Assembly (NCBI RefSeq): GCF_013085345.1
Contig: NZ_JABFAJ010000003.1
Location: forward strand, 1-64,000
Origin: Isoptericola sediminis
GTDB taxonomy: Bacteria; Actinomycetota; Actinomycetes; Actinomycetales; Cellulomonadaceae
Reading direction: 5' to 3'
Length of the DNA: 64,000 nt
The notes beneath the pieces are model-generated. The model saw only the letters and a list, made by a program, of their open reading frames with translations, had not been told where the DNA came from and searched no databases. A program made the position numbers and the translations under genes. Each line of letters starts with the position of its first letter. Within the stretch, counting starts at the first letter, position 1. Below, piece after piece: positions 9,987 through 19,126 of the stretch.

Positions 9987-12092
9987 TCAGGCCTCCTCGC
10001 CGTCGGACCGCTCCGCGGTCGTGCCGTCGTCGCCCGAGGGCCGCGCGACACGCTCGTCGACGGTGCGCGACGCCGCGGCCTCGGCCTCGACGTTGCCGAC
10101 GACGGCGGCCTCGTCCTGCGGCAGCCCGCCGGCGTGGCCGTTGGTGGCGTAGGCGGCCTTCTCGCCCTCGGTCATCACCGGACCGCGGGTGTGCACGGTG
10201 CGCTCGGTGCTGGACAGCCACACGTCGCGGGCCGGGCGCTTGCTCACCGGGGCGAAGACCTCGGCCAGCTCGGCCTGGTTCAGGGTCTCGCTCTCCAGCA
10301 GCTGCAGCACGAGGTCGTCCAGGACGTCGCGGTACTGGGTCAGCACCTCCCACGCCTCGTCGTGCGCCGCCTCGACCAGCTTGCGGACCTCGTGGTCCAC
10401 GGTCCCCGCGACGGCCTCCGAGTAGTCGCGCTGGTGGCCCATGTCCTTGCCCAGGAAGGGCTCGGACGAGGCGGAGCCGAGCTTGAGCGCGCCGACCTTC
10501 TCGCTCATGCCGTACTCCATCACCATCTTGCGGGCGATGGCGGTGGCCTTCTCGATGTCGTTGCTCGCACCCGTGGTGGGGTCGTGGAACACGATCTCCT
10601 CGGCCACGCGCCCACCCATGGCGTAGGCGAGCTGGTCCAGGAGCTCGTTGCGGGTGGTCGAGTACTTGTCCTCGGTGGGCATGACCATCGTGTACCCGAG
10701 AGCACGTCCACGGGGCAGGATCGTCACCTTCGTCACCGGGTCGGTGTACCGCATCGCGGCCGCCACCAGGGCGTGGCCGCCCTCGTGGTACGCCGTGATC
10801 TTCTGCTCCTTGATCTTCATGACCCGGGTGCGCTTCTGGGGGCCGGCGAGCACACGGTCGATCGCCTCGTCGAGCGCCCGGTCGTCGATGAGCTGCGCCC
10901 CGGAGCGGGCGGTGAGCAGCGCGGCCTCGTTGAGCACGTTGGCCAGGTCGGCCCCGGTGAAGCCGGGCGTGCGGCGCGCCACGGCGGCCAGGTCGACGGA
11001 CTCGACCATCGGCTTGCCCTTGGCGTGCACCTGCAGGATGTGCTCGCGCCCCTTGAGGTCCGGCGCCTCGACGGCGACCTGCCGGTCGAAGCGGCCCGGG
11101 CGCAGCAGCGCGGGGTCGAGGATGTCGGGACGGTTCGTCGCGGCGATGAGGATGACGTTCGTCTTGACGTCGAACCCGTCCATCTCGACGAGCATCTGGT
11201 TCAGCGTCTGCTCGCGCTCGTCGTGCCCGCCGCCCATGCCGGCGCCGCGGTGCCGGCCGACGGCGTCGATCTCGTCGACGAAGATGATCGCGGGCGAGTT
11301 GTTCTTCGCCTGCTCGAACAGGTCCCGCACGCGCGATGCGCCCACGCCGACGAACATCTCGACGAAGTCCGAGCCGGAGATCGAGTAGAACGGCACCCCG
11401 GCCTCTCCCGCGACGGCGCGGGCGATGAGCGTCTTGCCCGTGCCGGGCGGGCCGTACAGCAGCACACCCTTGGGGATCTTCGCCCCGACGGCCTGGAACT
11501 TCTCCGGCTCGGAGAGGAACTCCTTGATCTCGTGCAGCTCCTCGACGGCCTCGTCCACGCCCGCGACGTCGGCGAACGTCACCTGCGGGGTGTCCTTGGT
11601 GATCATCTTCGCCCGGGACTTGCCGAAGCCCATGACACCGTTGCGCCCGCCGCCCTGCATCCGCGACAGGACGAACCAGAAGACGACGAGGATGATGAGG
11701 AACGGCACGAGGAACGAGAGCATCGAGCCGAGGAACGACGGCTGCGGCACGTAGGTGTCGTAGCCCTCGGACAGGTCCGCGGACTCGACGGCGGAGACGA
11801 CGTCCTCGCCCTGCGGCGCCACCCAGAAGAAGTCGACCTTCTCGCCCAGGTCCCGCTCGTCCTCGGTCCCCTCGTCGACGACGTAGGGCTCGCTGAGCTC
11901 GAGCTCGACGCGCTGGTCGCCGTCCACGATGAGCGCGTGGTCGACCGTGTCGCCGGACAGCAGCTCGAGGCCCTGCGACGTCTCGACACGCTCGATCCGC
12001 TCACCGGAGAAGGCCGAGAACGCGAGCGCGACCAGGATGAGGCCGAGCGCGATCCAGATGAGCGGTCCGCTGAAGATCTTCTTGAAGTTCAT
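9987..12092 (-). CDS. ftsH: ATP-dependent zinc metalloprotease FtsH
   Basis: Membrane-anchored AAA+ protease that degrades misfolded membrane and regulatory proteins. The 701 residues start [20 protein letters not shown] (first membrane helix), then an extracytoplasmic segment of about 80 residues and a second helix ([17 protein letters not shown]). Walker A GPPGTGKT is near residue 210, the SRH region contains [20 protein letters not shown], and the zinc site HEGGH is near 436. A charged C-terminal tail of about 70 residues is variable in the family. Upstream is a GGGAAC-N18-GTT element, suggesting stress-sigma control. hpt and tilS precede it, a standard actinobacterial order. Confidence 0.97.
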   Translation of the reverse strand: MNFKKIFSGPLIWIALGLILVALAFSAFSGERIERVETSQGLELLSGDTVDHALIVDGDQRVELELSEPYVVDEGTEDERDLGEKVDFFWVAPQGEDVVSAVESADLSEGYDTYVPQPSFLGSMLSFLVPFLIILVVFWFVLSRMQGGGRNGVMGFGKSRAKMITKDTPQVTFADVAGVDEAVEELHEIKEFLSEPEKFQAVGAKIPKGVLLYGPPGTGKTLIARAVAGEAGVPFYSISGSDFVEMFVGVGASRVRDLFEQAKNNSPAIIFVDEIDAVGRHRGAGMGGGHDEREQTLNQMLVEMDGFDVKTNVILIAATNRPDILDPALLRPGRFDRQVAVEAPDLKGREHILQVHAKGKPMVESVDLAAVARRTPGFTGADLANVLNEAALLTARSGAQLIDDRALDEAIDRVLAGPQKRTRVMKIKEQKITAYHEGGHALVAAAMRYTDPVTKVTILPRGRALGYTMVMPTEDKYSTTRNELLDQLAYAMGGRVAEEIVFHDPTTGASNDIEKATAIARKMVMEYGMSEKVGALKLGSASSEPFLGKDMGHQRDYSEAVAGTVDHEVRKLVEAAHDEAWEVLTQYRDVLDDLVLQLLESETLNQAELAEVFAPVSKRPARDVWLSSTERTVHTRGPVMTEGEKAAYATNGHAGGLPQDEAAVVGNVEAEAAASRTVDERVARPSGDDGTTAERSDGEEA

Positions 12093-12147
12093 CCGTGACG
12101 GGGGCGTGCCCCGCTTCCCTTCGGTCGGGCGATGGTTCGACCTACGA

Positions 12148-12174
12148 AACTACACGGGACCGCGGAAAGTTCCC
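12148..12174 (-). promoter_or_regulatory. Putative SigR/SigH-type promoter of ftsH
   Basis: On the minus strand GGGAAC (12174-12169) is followed by exactly 18 nt and then GTT (12150-12148). This is the consensus shape known for the actinobacterial thiol-/heat-stress ECF factors SigR/SigH (GGGAAT/C-N18-GTT). It lies about 56 nt upstream of the ftsH ATG. The same element with identical spacing precedes the thioredoxin gene at 53675. Function is inferred from consensus only. Confidence 0.6.
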
Positions 12175-12201
12175 GCGCCTGTTCGCCCAGGGCGTCAGGC
12201 G

Positions 12202-12753
12202 TCACGAGTAGACGTGCGGAGCCAGGGTCCCGATGAACGGCAGGTTCCGGTACTTCTCGGCGTAGTCGAGGCCGTAGCCGACGACGAACTCGTTGGGGAT
12301 GTCGAAGCCCACGTAGCGGACGTCGACGTCGACCTTGGCCGCGTCGGGCTTGCGCAGCAGCGTCGCGATCTCCACGGACGCCGGACCGCGGGACCGCAGG
12401 TTCTGCACGAGCCACGACAGGGTCAGACCGGAGTCGATGATGTCCTCGGCGATGAGGACGTCCCGGCCGGACAGGTCCGTGTCGAGGTCCTTGAGGATGC
12501 GGACCACGCCGGAGGACTTGGTGCCCGAGCCGTAGGACGACACCGCCATCCAGTCCATCTCCAGCGGGTGGTGGAGCCGACGGGACAGGTCGGCCATGAC
12601 CATGACCGCGCCCTTGAGCACGCCGACGAGGAGCACGTCCTTGCCGGCGTAGTCGGCGTCGATCTGCGCCGCCATCTCGTCCAGGCGGGTGCCGATCTGC
12701 TCCTCGGTGATCAGGATGTCGGCGAGGTCGCCGGCGACGTCCGACTTGTCCAC
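12202..12753 (-). CDS. hpt: Hypoxanthine phosphoribosyltransferase
   Basis: Purine salvage enzyme that makes IMP/GMP from hypoxanthine/guanine and PRPP. The 183 residues have [20 protein letters not shown] near the N-terminus and the PRPP-binding loop [17 protein letters not shown] at about 99-115. The [24 protein letters not shown] ending is typical (only its first part is diagnostic). The GTG start lies 4 nt after the tilS stop. The tilS-hpt-ftsH order is widely conserved in bacteria. Secure. Confidence 0.95.
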   Translation of the reverse strand: MDKSDVAGDLADILITEEQIGTRLDEMAAQIDADYAGKDVLLVGVLKGAVMVMADLSRRLHHPLEMDWMAVSSYGSGTKSSGVVRILKDLDTDLSGRDVLIAEDIIDSGLTLSWLVQNLRSRGPASVEIATLLRKPDAAKVDVDVRYVGFDIPNEFVVGYGLDYAEKYRNLPFIGTLAPHVYS

Positions 12754-12757
12754 GGGG

Positions 12758-13864
12758 CTACTCCTCGGGGTGCGGGGCAGGGTGACGCGGTCCCGTCACC
12801 GACGGCCGCAGGAACAGCCTGCCACAGTCCCGCGTGGCCCGGACGTCCGCGGGCAGGTGCACCTCCCCCTGGCCGCGCCAGCGCACCACCAACGCGTCGA
12901 GCGCGTCCACGTGCCGTGCCGTCGTCGTCCCGGGCGGGCACCCGACCCGGAGCGCCGCCTCCCGCAGCGCCCGCCGCCGCAGGGCGGCCGGTGCGGCGGC
13001 CAGCGGTGCGACGTCGAGCACGAGGGCGGCCCCGTCACCGGCGGGCCCGTCCTCGGCCACGGTCGTGCCGGGGTCGGGCAGGGCACGGGTGAGGAGATCG
13101 GCGGCCTGGGCGTCGAGCACGGCCGCGTCGTCCCGGAGCTGGTCGGCGCTGCGGGCGAGCGCCTCCACCGCGCCGGGGCCGAGCACCTCGGTCAGGACCG
13201 GCAGCAGCCGTCCGCGCACCGCCGACCGCAGCGGCACGGGTCCGCCGTGGACGGCGTCCGGGTCGTTCGTCGGGTCGTGCCACGGCTCGAGACCGCTCGC
13301 GACGCACGCCGCGGCGGTCTGCGCGCGCCGCAGCCCGAGCAGCGGACGGCGGTACCGTCCCCGGCGCGCCGGCATGCCGCCGAGCGACCGGGCGCCGCTG
13401 CCGCGCGCGAGCCCGAGCAGGACCTGCTCCGCCTGGTCGTCGAGGGTGTGCCCGAGGAGCACCGTGGTCGCGCCCGTCTCCTGCGCGACGGCCTCCAGCG
13501 CGGCGTACCGCGCCGCGCGGGCCGCACCCTCGGCGCCGTCGCCCGTCCCGACGACGACGGCCTCCCGCACCACGACCGGGTCCAGCCCCAGGGCGCGGCA
13601 CTGCTGCGCGGCGCGTTCGGCGACGGCGTCCGACCCGGGCTGCAGACCGTGGTCGACGACGACGGCGCCCGCTCGCACGGCGTACCCGCGCGAGCGCACC
13701 GACCGGCCCACGCGGCGCGCCTCGTGCGCGACGGCGGCGGCGAGCGCCAGGGAGTCGGGGCCGCCCGAGCAGGCGACGAGCACCAGGTCGTCCGGGCCCA
13801 GGTCGGCGAGGTCGGCGCGGACGGCGGTGCGGGCGGCGGCGAGCGCCGGGTCGATGCGGGCCAC
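12758..13864 (-). CDS. tilS: tRNA(Ile)-lysidine synthetase
   Basis: Modifies C34 of the tRNA-Ile CAU anticodon to lysidine, which switches decoding from AUG to AUA. The PP-loop SGGPDS is at residues 33-38. [20 protein letters not shown] and [14 protein letters not shown] follow as in the family. The 368 residues suit the shorter actinobacterial form without the long C-terminal tRNA-binding domain of E. coli. It is essential in most bacteria. It is tightly followed by hpt (4-nt gap) and preceded by a zinc-protease-type gene 7 nt away. Confidence 0.94.
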   Translation of the reverse strand: MARIDPALAAARTAVRADLADLGPDDLVLVACSGGPDSLALAAAVAHEARRVGRSVRSRGYAVRAGAVVVDHGLQPGSDAVAERAAQQCRALGLDPVVVREAVVVGTGDGAEGAARAARYAALEAVAQETGATTVLLGHTLDDQAEQVLLGLARGSGARSLGGMPARRGRYRRPLLGLRRAQTAAACVASGLEPWHDPTNDPDAVHGGPVPLRSAVRGRLLPVLTEVLGPGAVEALARSADQLRDDAAVLDAQAADLLTRALPDPGTTVAEDGPAGDGAALVLDVAPLAAAPAALRRRALREAALRVGCPPGTTTARHVDALDALVVRWRGQGEVHLPADVRATRDCGRLFLRPSVTGPRHPAPHPEE

Positions 13865-13871
13865 GGGACTC

Positions 13872-14999
13872 TCAGGAGTGGACGCGACGCACCCAGGCGC
13901 GGGGGTCGGAGATCTCGCGCGCGCTCGGGAGGTTCCCGGGCTCGGCCCAGACGGCGTTCAACCCGTCCCGGCCGACCTTCTCCTCGACGGCCCGCACGAA
14001 CGCGGCCCCGTCGCGGTACTGGGCGATCTTGGCGTCCATGCCGAGCACCCGGCGCAGCACGACGTCGACCCGCGGCGCACCCTCGCCGTCACGACGCTTC
14101 TCGAACCGGGACCGGATGGTGCGCACGCTCGGCACCACACGCCGTCCGACGGCGTCCATCATGACGTCGGCGTGCCCCTCGAGCAGCGCCATGACGGCGG
14201 TGATCTCGGCGAGCTGCTCCTTCTGGTCCGGTCCCAGCACCTGGTCGACGGGCGTGGTGAGGTCGCCGCGGACCGCGTCGAGCAGCGTGCGCCCCACGAG
14301 GGCGACCTTGTCGCGCAGCGGCGCGTGGCTGAGCGCGACCGACGATGCGGTGACGTCCCGCAGCAGCGCACCCATGCGGTCGGCGAGGTGCCCGGCGAGC
14401 CAGGGCGCGGCGGCGAACTGCAGGGCGTGGGTCTGCTCGTGCAGGCAGACCCAGAGGCGGAAGTCCTGCGGGTCGAGCTGCATGGCCCGTTCGGCGGCCA
14501 GCACGTTGGGCGCCACGAGCAGCAGGGTCGGTCGCCCGGGACCGTACGGGTCGAACTGACCGAGCACCTTGGAGGACAGCAGGGCGAGCAGCCCGCCGAC
14601 CTCGGCGGCGGCGGCCAGGCGGGCGTTGGAGGACTCGACGGGACGGGCGGCCGGGTCGAGCCCGGCGAGCACCGGGTCGGTGAGCGCGGCCATCGACGTC
14701 GTGTTCGCCCGGGCCCAGGTGGCGCGGTCGACGACGCGGACGTCACCGAGGTCGGCGTGCTCGACCCGGACGCGCCGGGTGAACCGCCCGGAGGAGTCCC
14801 GCTCGCGCTCCACGTCGGCGTCGGCGGGCCGCATGCGCGTCACCCGCAGCACGTGCGGCACGGCGTCCTGCGCGGCGGTGCGCAGTCCCTCGACGAGGTC
14901 GTCCAGCTCCGCGCGGGACGCCACGGGGCCGGGGCGCCCGACGCGCCGTGCGATCTGGGCCGCGGTCTGCCAGTCGACGAGGGTGCTGGTGGAGGTCAC
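13872..14999 (-). CDS. Zinc-dependent metalloprotease-type protein (F420-associated family)
   Basis: A 375-residue protein with the metal motif LHEQTHAL (HExxH, about residues 184-188) and [21 protein letters not shown] near the N-terminus. It fits the family once named coenzyme F420 biosynthesis-associated protein (TIGR03624/DUF2342 group), a zincin-like fold of unknown substrate. cofC and cofD, which make F420, are 13 kb away, so the genome does make F420. The GTG start is preceded by TACGGT with 6 nt between, suggesting a leaderless transcript. No signal peptide is seen, so it is probably cytoplasmic. Family assignment is good; protease activity is inferred. Confidence 0.85.
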   Translation of the reverse strand: MTSTSTLVDWQTAAQIARRVGRPGPVASRAELDDLVEGLRTAAQDAVPHVLRVTRMRPADADVERERDSSGRFTRRVRVEHADLGDVRVVDRATWARANTTSMAALTDPVLAGLDPAARPVESSNARLAAAAEVGGLLALLSSKVLGQFDPYGPGRPTLLLVAPNVLAAERAMQLDPQDFRLWVCLHEQTHALQFAAAPWLAGHLADRMGALLRDVTASSVALSHAPLRDKVALVGRTLLDAVRGDLTTPVDQVLGPDQKEQLAEITAVMALLEGHADVMMDAVGRRVVPSVRTIRSRFEKRRDGEGAPRVDVVLRRVLGMDAKIAQYRDGAAFVRAVEEKVGRDGLNAVWAEPGNLPSAREISDPRAWVRRVHS

Positions 15000-15048
15000 G
15001 GGACCACCGTAACGGCGGGTCGCCGGGCGTGCGCCGGACGTGGGCCCG

Positions 15049-16464
15049 TCAGCGCCCGGGTCGGCACCCGCAGGCGGCGAGCTCGCCGACGAAGCGGTCG
15101 ATGATGAGGTTGGCGCCCCAGGACTGCCCGTCCGGGATCCGGTCGGCCATCACGGTGAACAGCAGCAGCCGGTCGTCGGAGGTGACCACGGTGCCGGACA
15201 GCGCCCGAGTGTCGGGCAGGCTGCCCGTCTTCGCCTGGGTGTACCCGCGCCCGGGGTTGCCCGTCCCGAACCGGTCCGCGAGCGTTCCCTGCATCCCCGC
15301 GATCGGCAGCCCGACGAGGGTCTCGCGCAGCGCGGGGTCCCGGGCCGCGAGGTCCAGGGTGTCGACGAGCTGGCGGGACGTCATCCGGGACCCGGTGCCG
15401 AGGCCGGACAGGTCCGCCAGCTCGGCACCCGACAGGTCGACCCCGAGACGCTCGACGACCGCCGTCACCTCGCTGACCGCGGCCGAGCCCGTGCCGGGCA
15501 GCCCGGCGTCGACGGCCACGATCCGGCCGACCACCTCGGTGAGGGTGTTGTCCGACTCGACGAGGAAGTAGTCGACGACCTCCCCCAGCGGCGCGGACTC
15601 GACCCGCCCGATCTCCCGGGCCGAGGAGGGCGCCTTCTGCCGGTCGACGCGGCCGTCCACCCTGAGTCCCCGCTCCGAGAGCGCGTCCGCGAACGTCTCG
15701 GCGGCGGCCATCGCCGGGTCGGACTGCCGCGGGGCGTACTTGTCGTCGTCCAGCCGTGCGACGTCGACGGCGAGCGCCGCGACGGGGGCCACGTACCCGG
15801 CGTCGGCGTCGCTCTCCCGGACCGAGGGGGCGACGGCCGGCCCGCGGAACAGCGTGTCGTCGACCGACACGGTGACGGTGTCCGGGCCGGTCAGCCCGAG
15901 CTCCGCCACGACCTGGTCGGCCAGGTCGCCGAGGCCCGCCCGCCCGTTGACGGCGTCGGGGTCCCCGGCGTCGGGGGCGAGCATCATGTCCCCGCCGCCG
16001 ACGAGCACGACGTGGGAGGTCCCCTGCAGCACGGCGCGGGTAGGGAGGGTGACGTCACCGCTGGGCCCCTCGTAGGCGGCCACGGCGGTGAGGATCTTCT
16101 GCGTGGAGGCGGGCACCATGAAGCGGTCCGCCCGGTGGGCGCCGAGCGTCTCGCCGGAGTCGGCGTCGGTGACCAGCACGCCCACCCGTCTCCCGAGCCG
16201 CTCGTCGTCGGCGAGGTCGGTCACGAGCCGGCCGACCGCGTCGGCGTCCGGGACGGGCGCCTCGGACGACAGCGGCGGCACGGCGACCCGGGGGCTGGGT
16301 CCGGTGGAGGCACCCGGGGCGGAGGGGAACGGGGCGGGCGACTCGTGGGGCGGGTCGAACGTGACCATCCCGGGCACGACGTCGTAGGCGTCGGCCACGA
16401 GATACCCGCCGAACAGCGTGAGGACCGACGTCACGGCGGCACCGACCCTGAGGCGCCACCCCAT
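15049..16464 (-). CDS. dacB: D-alanyl-D-alanine carboxypeptidase/endopeptidase (PBP4 type)
   Basis: Low-molecular-weight class C penicillin-binding protein that trims peptidoglycan peptides outside the membrane. The active-site motifs are VPASTQKIL (SxxK, Ser near 117), VESDNTLTEV (SDN, near 302) and AKTGSL (KTG, near 411). An N-terminal hydrophobic anchor (WRLRVGAAVTSVLTLFGGYL) fits export or membrane attachment. The ATG at 16464 is chosen because GGGGAGG lies 7 nt upstream and the signal segment follows at once; a GTG at 16497 would add 11 residues. 471 residues. It is divergent from ppa and begins the minus-strand run. Confidence 0.93.
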   Translation of the reverse strand: MGWRLRVGAAVTSVLTLFGGYLVADAYDVVPGMVTFDPPHESPAPFPSAPGASTGPSPRVAVPPLSSEAPVPDADAVGRLVTDLADDERLGRRVGVLVTDADSGETLGAHRADRFMVPASTQKILTAVAAYEGPSGDVTLPTRAVLQGTSHVVLVGGGDMMLAPDAGDPDAVNGRAGLGDLADQVVAELGLTGPDTVTVSVDDTLFRGPAVAPSVRESDADAGYVAPVAALAVDVARLDDDKYAPRQSDPAMAAAETFADALSERGLRVDGRVDRQKAPSSAREIGRVESAPLGEVVDYFLVESDNTLTEVVGRIVAVDAGLPGTGSAAVSEVTAVVERLGVDLSGAELADLSGLGTGSRMTSRQLVDTLDLAARDPALRETLVGLPIAGMQGTLADRFGTGNPGRGYTQAKTGSLPDTRALSGTVVTSDDRLLLFTVMADRIPDGQSWGANLIIDRFVGELAACGCRPGR

Positions 16465-16634
16465 GCGATCCTCCCCCGGTGTCGTGAACCTGGTCACACG
16501 CAGGCTCGGTCAGCCCGCATTGTCGCACGCCCGGGTCGCACCGCGAGCGCGCCGGGCCGCCGCTCACGCGCTCGTCGCGCGCCCCTGCATGGCACACTTG
16601 GGGAGGCGCACAGGCATTTCAGAGCGGAGGAACT

Positions 16635-17129
16635 GTGGAGTTCGACGTCACCATCGAGATCCCCAAGGGTCAGCGGAACAAGTACGAGGTGGATCACGAG
16701 ACCGGTCGCATCCGTCTGGACCGCATGCTCTTCACCTCGACGCGATACCCGGACGACTACGGGTTCATCGAGGGCACCCTCGGCGAGGACGGTGACCCGC
16801 TGGACGCCATGGTCCTGCTCGAGGAGCCGACCTTCCCCGGCTGCCTCATCAAGTGCCGCGCGCTGGGGATGTTCCGCATGCGCGACGAGGCGGGCGGTGA
16901 CGACAAGGTGCTGTGCGTCCCGACGGGCGACCAGCGCGCCGCCTGGCGCCAGGACATCGACGACGTCTCCGACTTCCACCGCCTGGAGATCCAGCACTTC
17001 TTCGAGGTCTACAAGGACCTCGAGCCGGGCAAGTCCGTCGAGGGCGCCCACTGGGTCGGCCGCGAGGACGCCGAGCACGAGATCAACCGCTCGATCCAGC
17101 GCGCGAAGGACTCCGGCTACCACCACTGA
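16635..17129 (+). CDS. ppa: Inorganic pyrophosphatase
   Basis: Family I soluble pyrophosphatase, hydrolysing PPi to phosphate and so pulling biosynthetic reactions forward. The 164 residues begin [20 protein letters not shown]. The metal-binding signature [14 protein letters not shown] is near 52-65, and the C-terminal [13 protein letters not shown] is typical. The GTG start has GCGGAGG 5 nt upstream. It is a single gene ending at a strong bidirectional hairpin, divergent from dacB. Confidence 0.96.
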   Translation: MEFDVTIEIPKGQRNKYEVDHETGRIRLDRMLFTSTRYPDDYGFIEGTLGEDGDPLDAMVLLEEPTFPGCLIKCRALGMFRMRDEAGGDDKVLCVPTGDQRAAWRQDIDDVSDFHRLEIQHFFEVYKDLEPGKSVEGAHWVGREDAEHEINRSIQRAKDSGYHH

Positions 17130-17160
17130 CTCCGGCGTCCGCTGCCACGCGGCGCCCTGA

Positions 17161-17198
17161 CGAAGGCCCCCACCCGCTGCGGCGGGTGGGGGCCTTCG
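17161..17198. terminator. Bidirectional hairpin terminator
   Basis: A perfect 17-bp stem (17161-17177 with 17182-17198) closes a TGCG loop between the convergent ppa and Ig-repeat genes. The stem is very GC-rich. There is a short T-poor tail, as is usual in this genome, so it likely acts for both directions. Confidence 0.85.
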
Positions 17199-17224
17199 TC
17201 GTCCCGGGCGGGTCGCGGCCCGGG

Positions 17225-18838
17225 TCAGAGGTGGTAGATCGTCACCCGCGGCGACCGGCGCTTCGCGACGTGCTCGCTGTCGGCGGGGATGTAGCGGATG
17301 CGGAGATAGACCCGCCCGGTCCGCCCGCCGACCTTGTCGAGGTAGCGCCCGGGGACCTTGATCCGCTGGACCCCGTCCTCGCTCCGGCTGAGCCACCACG
17401 ACTTCCGTGAGCGCCAGCCGTCGTTCTTGGCGGCCGGATCACGGGTCTGCAGCACCAGCTTGCCCACCTCGGGCACCCCCGTCGTCCGGACGACGATCCG
17501 GCCCGGCTTGCCGCCCGTGAGGTCGGCGTACGCCAGGTAGGAGGTGCGCTTCATGCGCAGCCGCACGGTCGGCTGCGCCTTGCGGACCCGCTGCGTCCAC
17601 GAGGTGCGCGACGCTGCATGGTCGGGCGTGGCCGGGACGAACTTCGCGACGATCGTGCGCCGGCCCGGCTCGACCTTCTTGCCGCGGACGGACACGGACG
17701 CGTGGCCCTGCACCAGGTCCGCCCCGGCGATCCTGGTCCCCGCCTGGTAGAGCACGACCCGCCCCTCGGGCGTCCCGGCCGGGGACGTGACGTCGACGGT
17801 GACGGTTCGACCCGTGCCGTACGTCCAGCGAGAGGCGGTGGAGACCACGGTGCGCGTCGCTGCGGGCAGGACGTCGACCGTGTACTGCTTCCGGGTGCTC
17901 TCGAACCCGTCTCCCGTCGCGACGCTCACCTCGATCTGCTGCTCCCCGCCCGGGAGGTCCGCGACGTCGACCGCGAGCTCCGCCCGCCCGTCGACGAGGC
18001 TCTCCCGCGTCAACGGGACTCCCGCGCCGTCGTCCATCAGGGTCACCGAGACGGCCCCGGTGGGCGTCCCGTGAGCGGACGTCACCTCGACCGGGATCCG
18101 CACGATCTCGCCCCGGCGCCAGGTCCCGGGGATCTCGGCCCCCACGGTGACCGGAGCCGGCAGGACGTCGACCGGCAGCCGCCAGCGCGTCTGGACCTCC
18201 CCGTGGGCCCGGCGCTGCACCAGCACGATCATCGAGCCGGTGGCCTCGTCGCCGGCGATCTCGAGATCGGCCACGCCGTCCACGAGCTGCGCCGCGACCG
18301 AGTCGTGCAGCTGCAGCTCGACGGACCCGAGGGTGGGCAGGTCCGTCCCCGTGACGTCGAACCGGAGCGTGGTCGGGGCGCCATGGATCCACGACGCGGG
18401 CGTGAGGAGCGGTGCCGACGGCTCGAGGATCTCCACCGACGTCGTCGCGGAGGAGGCGCAGCGGCACTCCGACGTCGCGTCCGGGTCGAGGTGCCGGACC
18501 TCGAGCTCGTGCACGCCGACGGTCTGGAGATCCGTGAACAGCGGCAGCGTGGCCCTGCCCCCGCTGAGCTCGATCAGCGGCACCTGGCGCGATCCGTCCA
18601 CGAAGAGCTGGACGTGACCTTCCGCCGGCGCACCGCCCTCGGTCACGGTGACCGGCACGTCGGCGATCTGTCCGAACCACGCATGGTCGGCGTCCAGCTC
18701 GATCGTCGTCACGCCGTCCACCGCGACGGCTGCCGGGACCACGGCCGCGCCCGAGGTCAGCGCCAGGCCCATCGTCACCGCCCCCGCCGTCGCCACCCGC
18801 GCGATCCTGCCCCGCACACCCCGGTCGCCACGCCCCAT
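17225..18838 (-). CDS. Secreted protein with Ig-like repeat domains
   Basis: A 537-residue exported protein. The signal segment is RIARVATAGAVTMGLALTSG followed by an Ala-rich cleavage region. Four to five domains of about 95 residues repeat the pattern (W-x-x-G-x-x-x-x-V-x-V-T-V ... G-T-P-x-G-x-V-x-L). Examples are WRRGEIVRIPVEVTSAHGTPTG and WTYGTGRTVTVDVTSPAGTPEG, typical of bacterial Ig-like (Big_3/Big_5 type) folds. The ATG at 18838 is preferred because GAGGGAG lies 9 nt upstream; an earlier GTG would add 35 residues with no signal. The final domain ends in basic residues without a sortase motif. Adhesion or cell-surface structure is a guess. Confidence 0.7.
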   Translation of the reverse strand: MGRGDRGVRGRIARVATAGAVTMGLALTSGAAVVPAAVAVDGVTTIELDADHAWFGQIADVPVTVTEGGAPAEGHVQLFVDGSRQVPLIELSGGRATLPLFTDLQTVGVHELEVRHLDPDATSECRCASSATTSVEILEPSAPLLTPASWIHGAPTTLRFDVTGTDLPTLGSVELQLHDSVAAQLVDGVADLEIAGDEATGSMIVLVQRRAHGEVQTRWRLPVDVLPAPVTVGAEIPGTWRRGEIVRIPVEVTSAHGTPTGAVSVTLMDDGAGVPLTRESLVDGRAELAVDVADLPGGEQQIEVSVATGDGFESTRKQYTVDVLPAATRTVVSTASRWTYGTGRTVTVDVTSPAGTPEGRVVLYQAGTRIAGADLVQGHASVSVRGKKVEPGRRTIVAKFVPATPDHAASRTSWTQRVRKAQPTVRLRMKRTSYLAYADLTGGKPGRIVVRTTGVPEVGKLVLQTRDPAAKNDGWRSRKSWWLSRSEDGVQRIKVPGRYLDKVGGRTGRVYLRIRYIPADSEHVAKRRSPRVTIYHL

Positions 18839-18983
18839 CGCCGGCCACTCCCTCGGTTGTCGACCCACGTCCGACGAACCTAGCGAACCGCCAGAAGGCC
18901 GTAAAGCCCCCATCTCACCCAGGACGTCTCGCTGGGTGGACACCCCCTTCCGCTCAGCGAGACTCCCGGCCTACCGTCGGGTC

Positions 18984-19010
18984 ATGACCACGCGTCGAAT
19001 GTGCCGCTGA
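18984..19010 (+). CDS. Putative Met/Cys leader peptide upstream of metY
   Basis: Eight codons, MTTRRMCR then TGA. The ATG lies 6 nt after the -10-like TACCGT (18972-18977), so the peptide is probably translated from a leaderless mRNA. An almost identical peptide (MTRRMCP) precedes metX at 22122. In both, the ATG-TGC (Met-Cys) codons form the 5' arm of a hairpin whose 3' arm lies past the stop codon. This arrangement suggests sensing of charged Met- or Cys-tRNA to control the sulfhydrylase gene 117 nt downstream. Conservation between the two sites is seen; the regulatory role is inferred. Confidence 0.6.
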   Translation: MTTRRMCR

Positions 19011-19025
19011 CCCAGCGCACGTTCG
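18996..19025 (+). promoter_or_regulatory. Conserved leader hairpin of metY
   Basis: CGAATGTGC (18996-19004) pairs with GCACGTTCG (19017-19025), with one U·G pair. GCT and AGC extend the stem inside past a one-base bulge, leaving a short loop that contains the end of the leader peptide stop codon. The counterpart at 22131-22161 pairs perfectly. No T-tract follows, so it is not a simple intrinsic terminator. Confidence 0.55.
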
Positions 19026-19126
19026 CCTGCCCACGTCCGGCCGCCCGGCCCGGACCGTGTCGGCCCGGCCGTGGGAGCACGTGCGCGCCACCCGTCCTCC
19101 CGCCCGCCGGAACCCAGGAGCCACCC

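Noticed and set aside
9480-12098. 872-codon plus-strand open frame antisense to folE and ftsH
   Set aside because: Repetitive Arg/Gly/His/Asp/Val-rich product without family motifs; a high-GC codon-position shadow of ftsH/folE.
18984-19126. SAM-type riboswitch or T-box upstream of metY
   Set aside because: No recognisable aptamer or specifier/T-box sequence; the leader peptide plus hairpin explains the conserved bases better.
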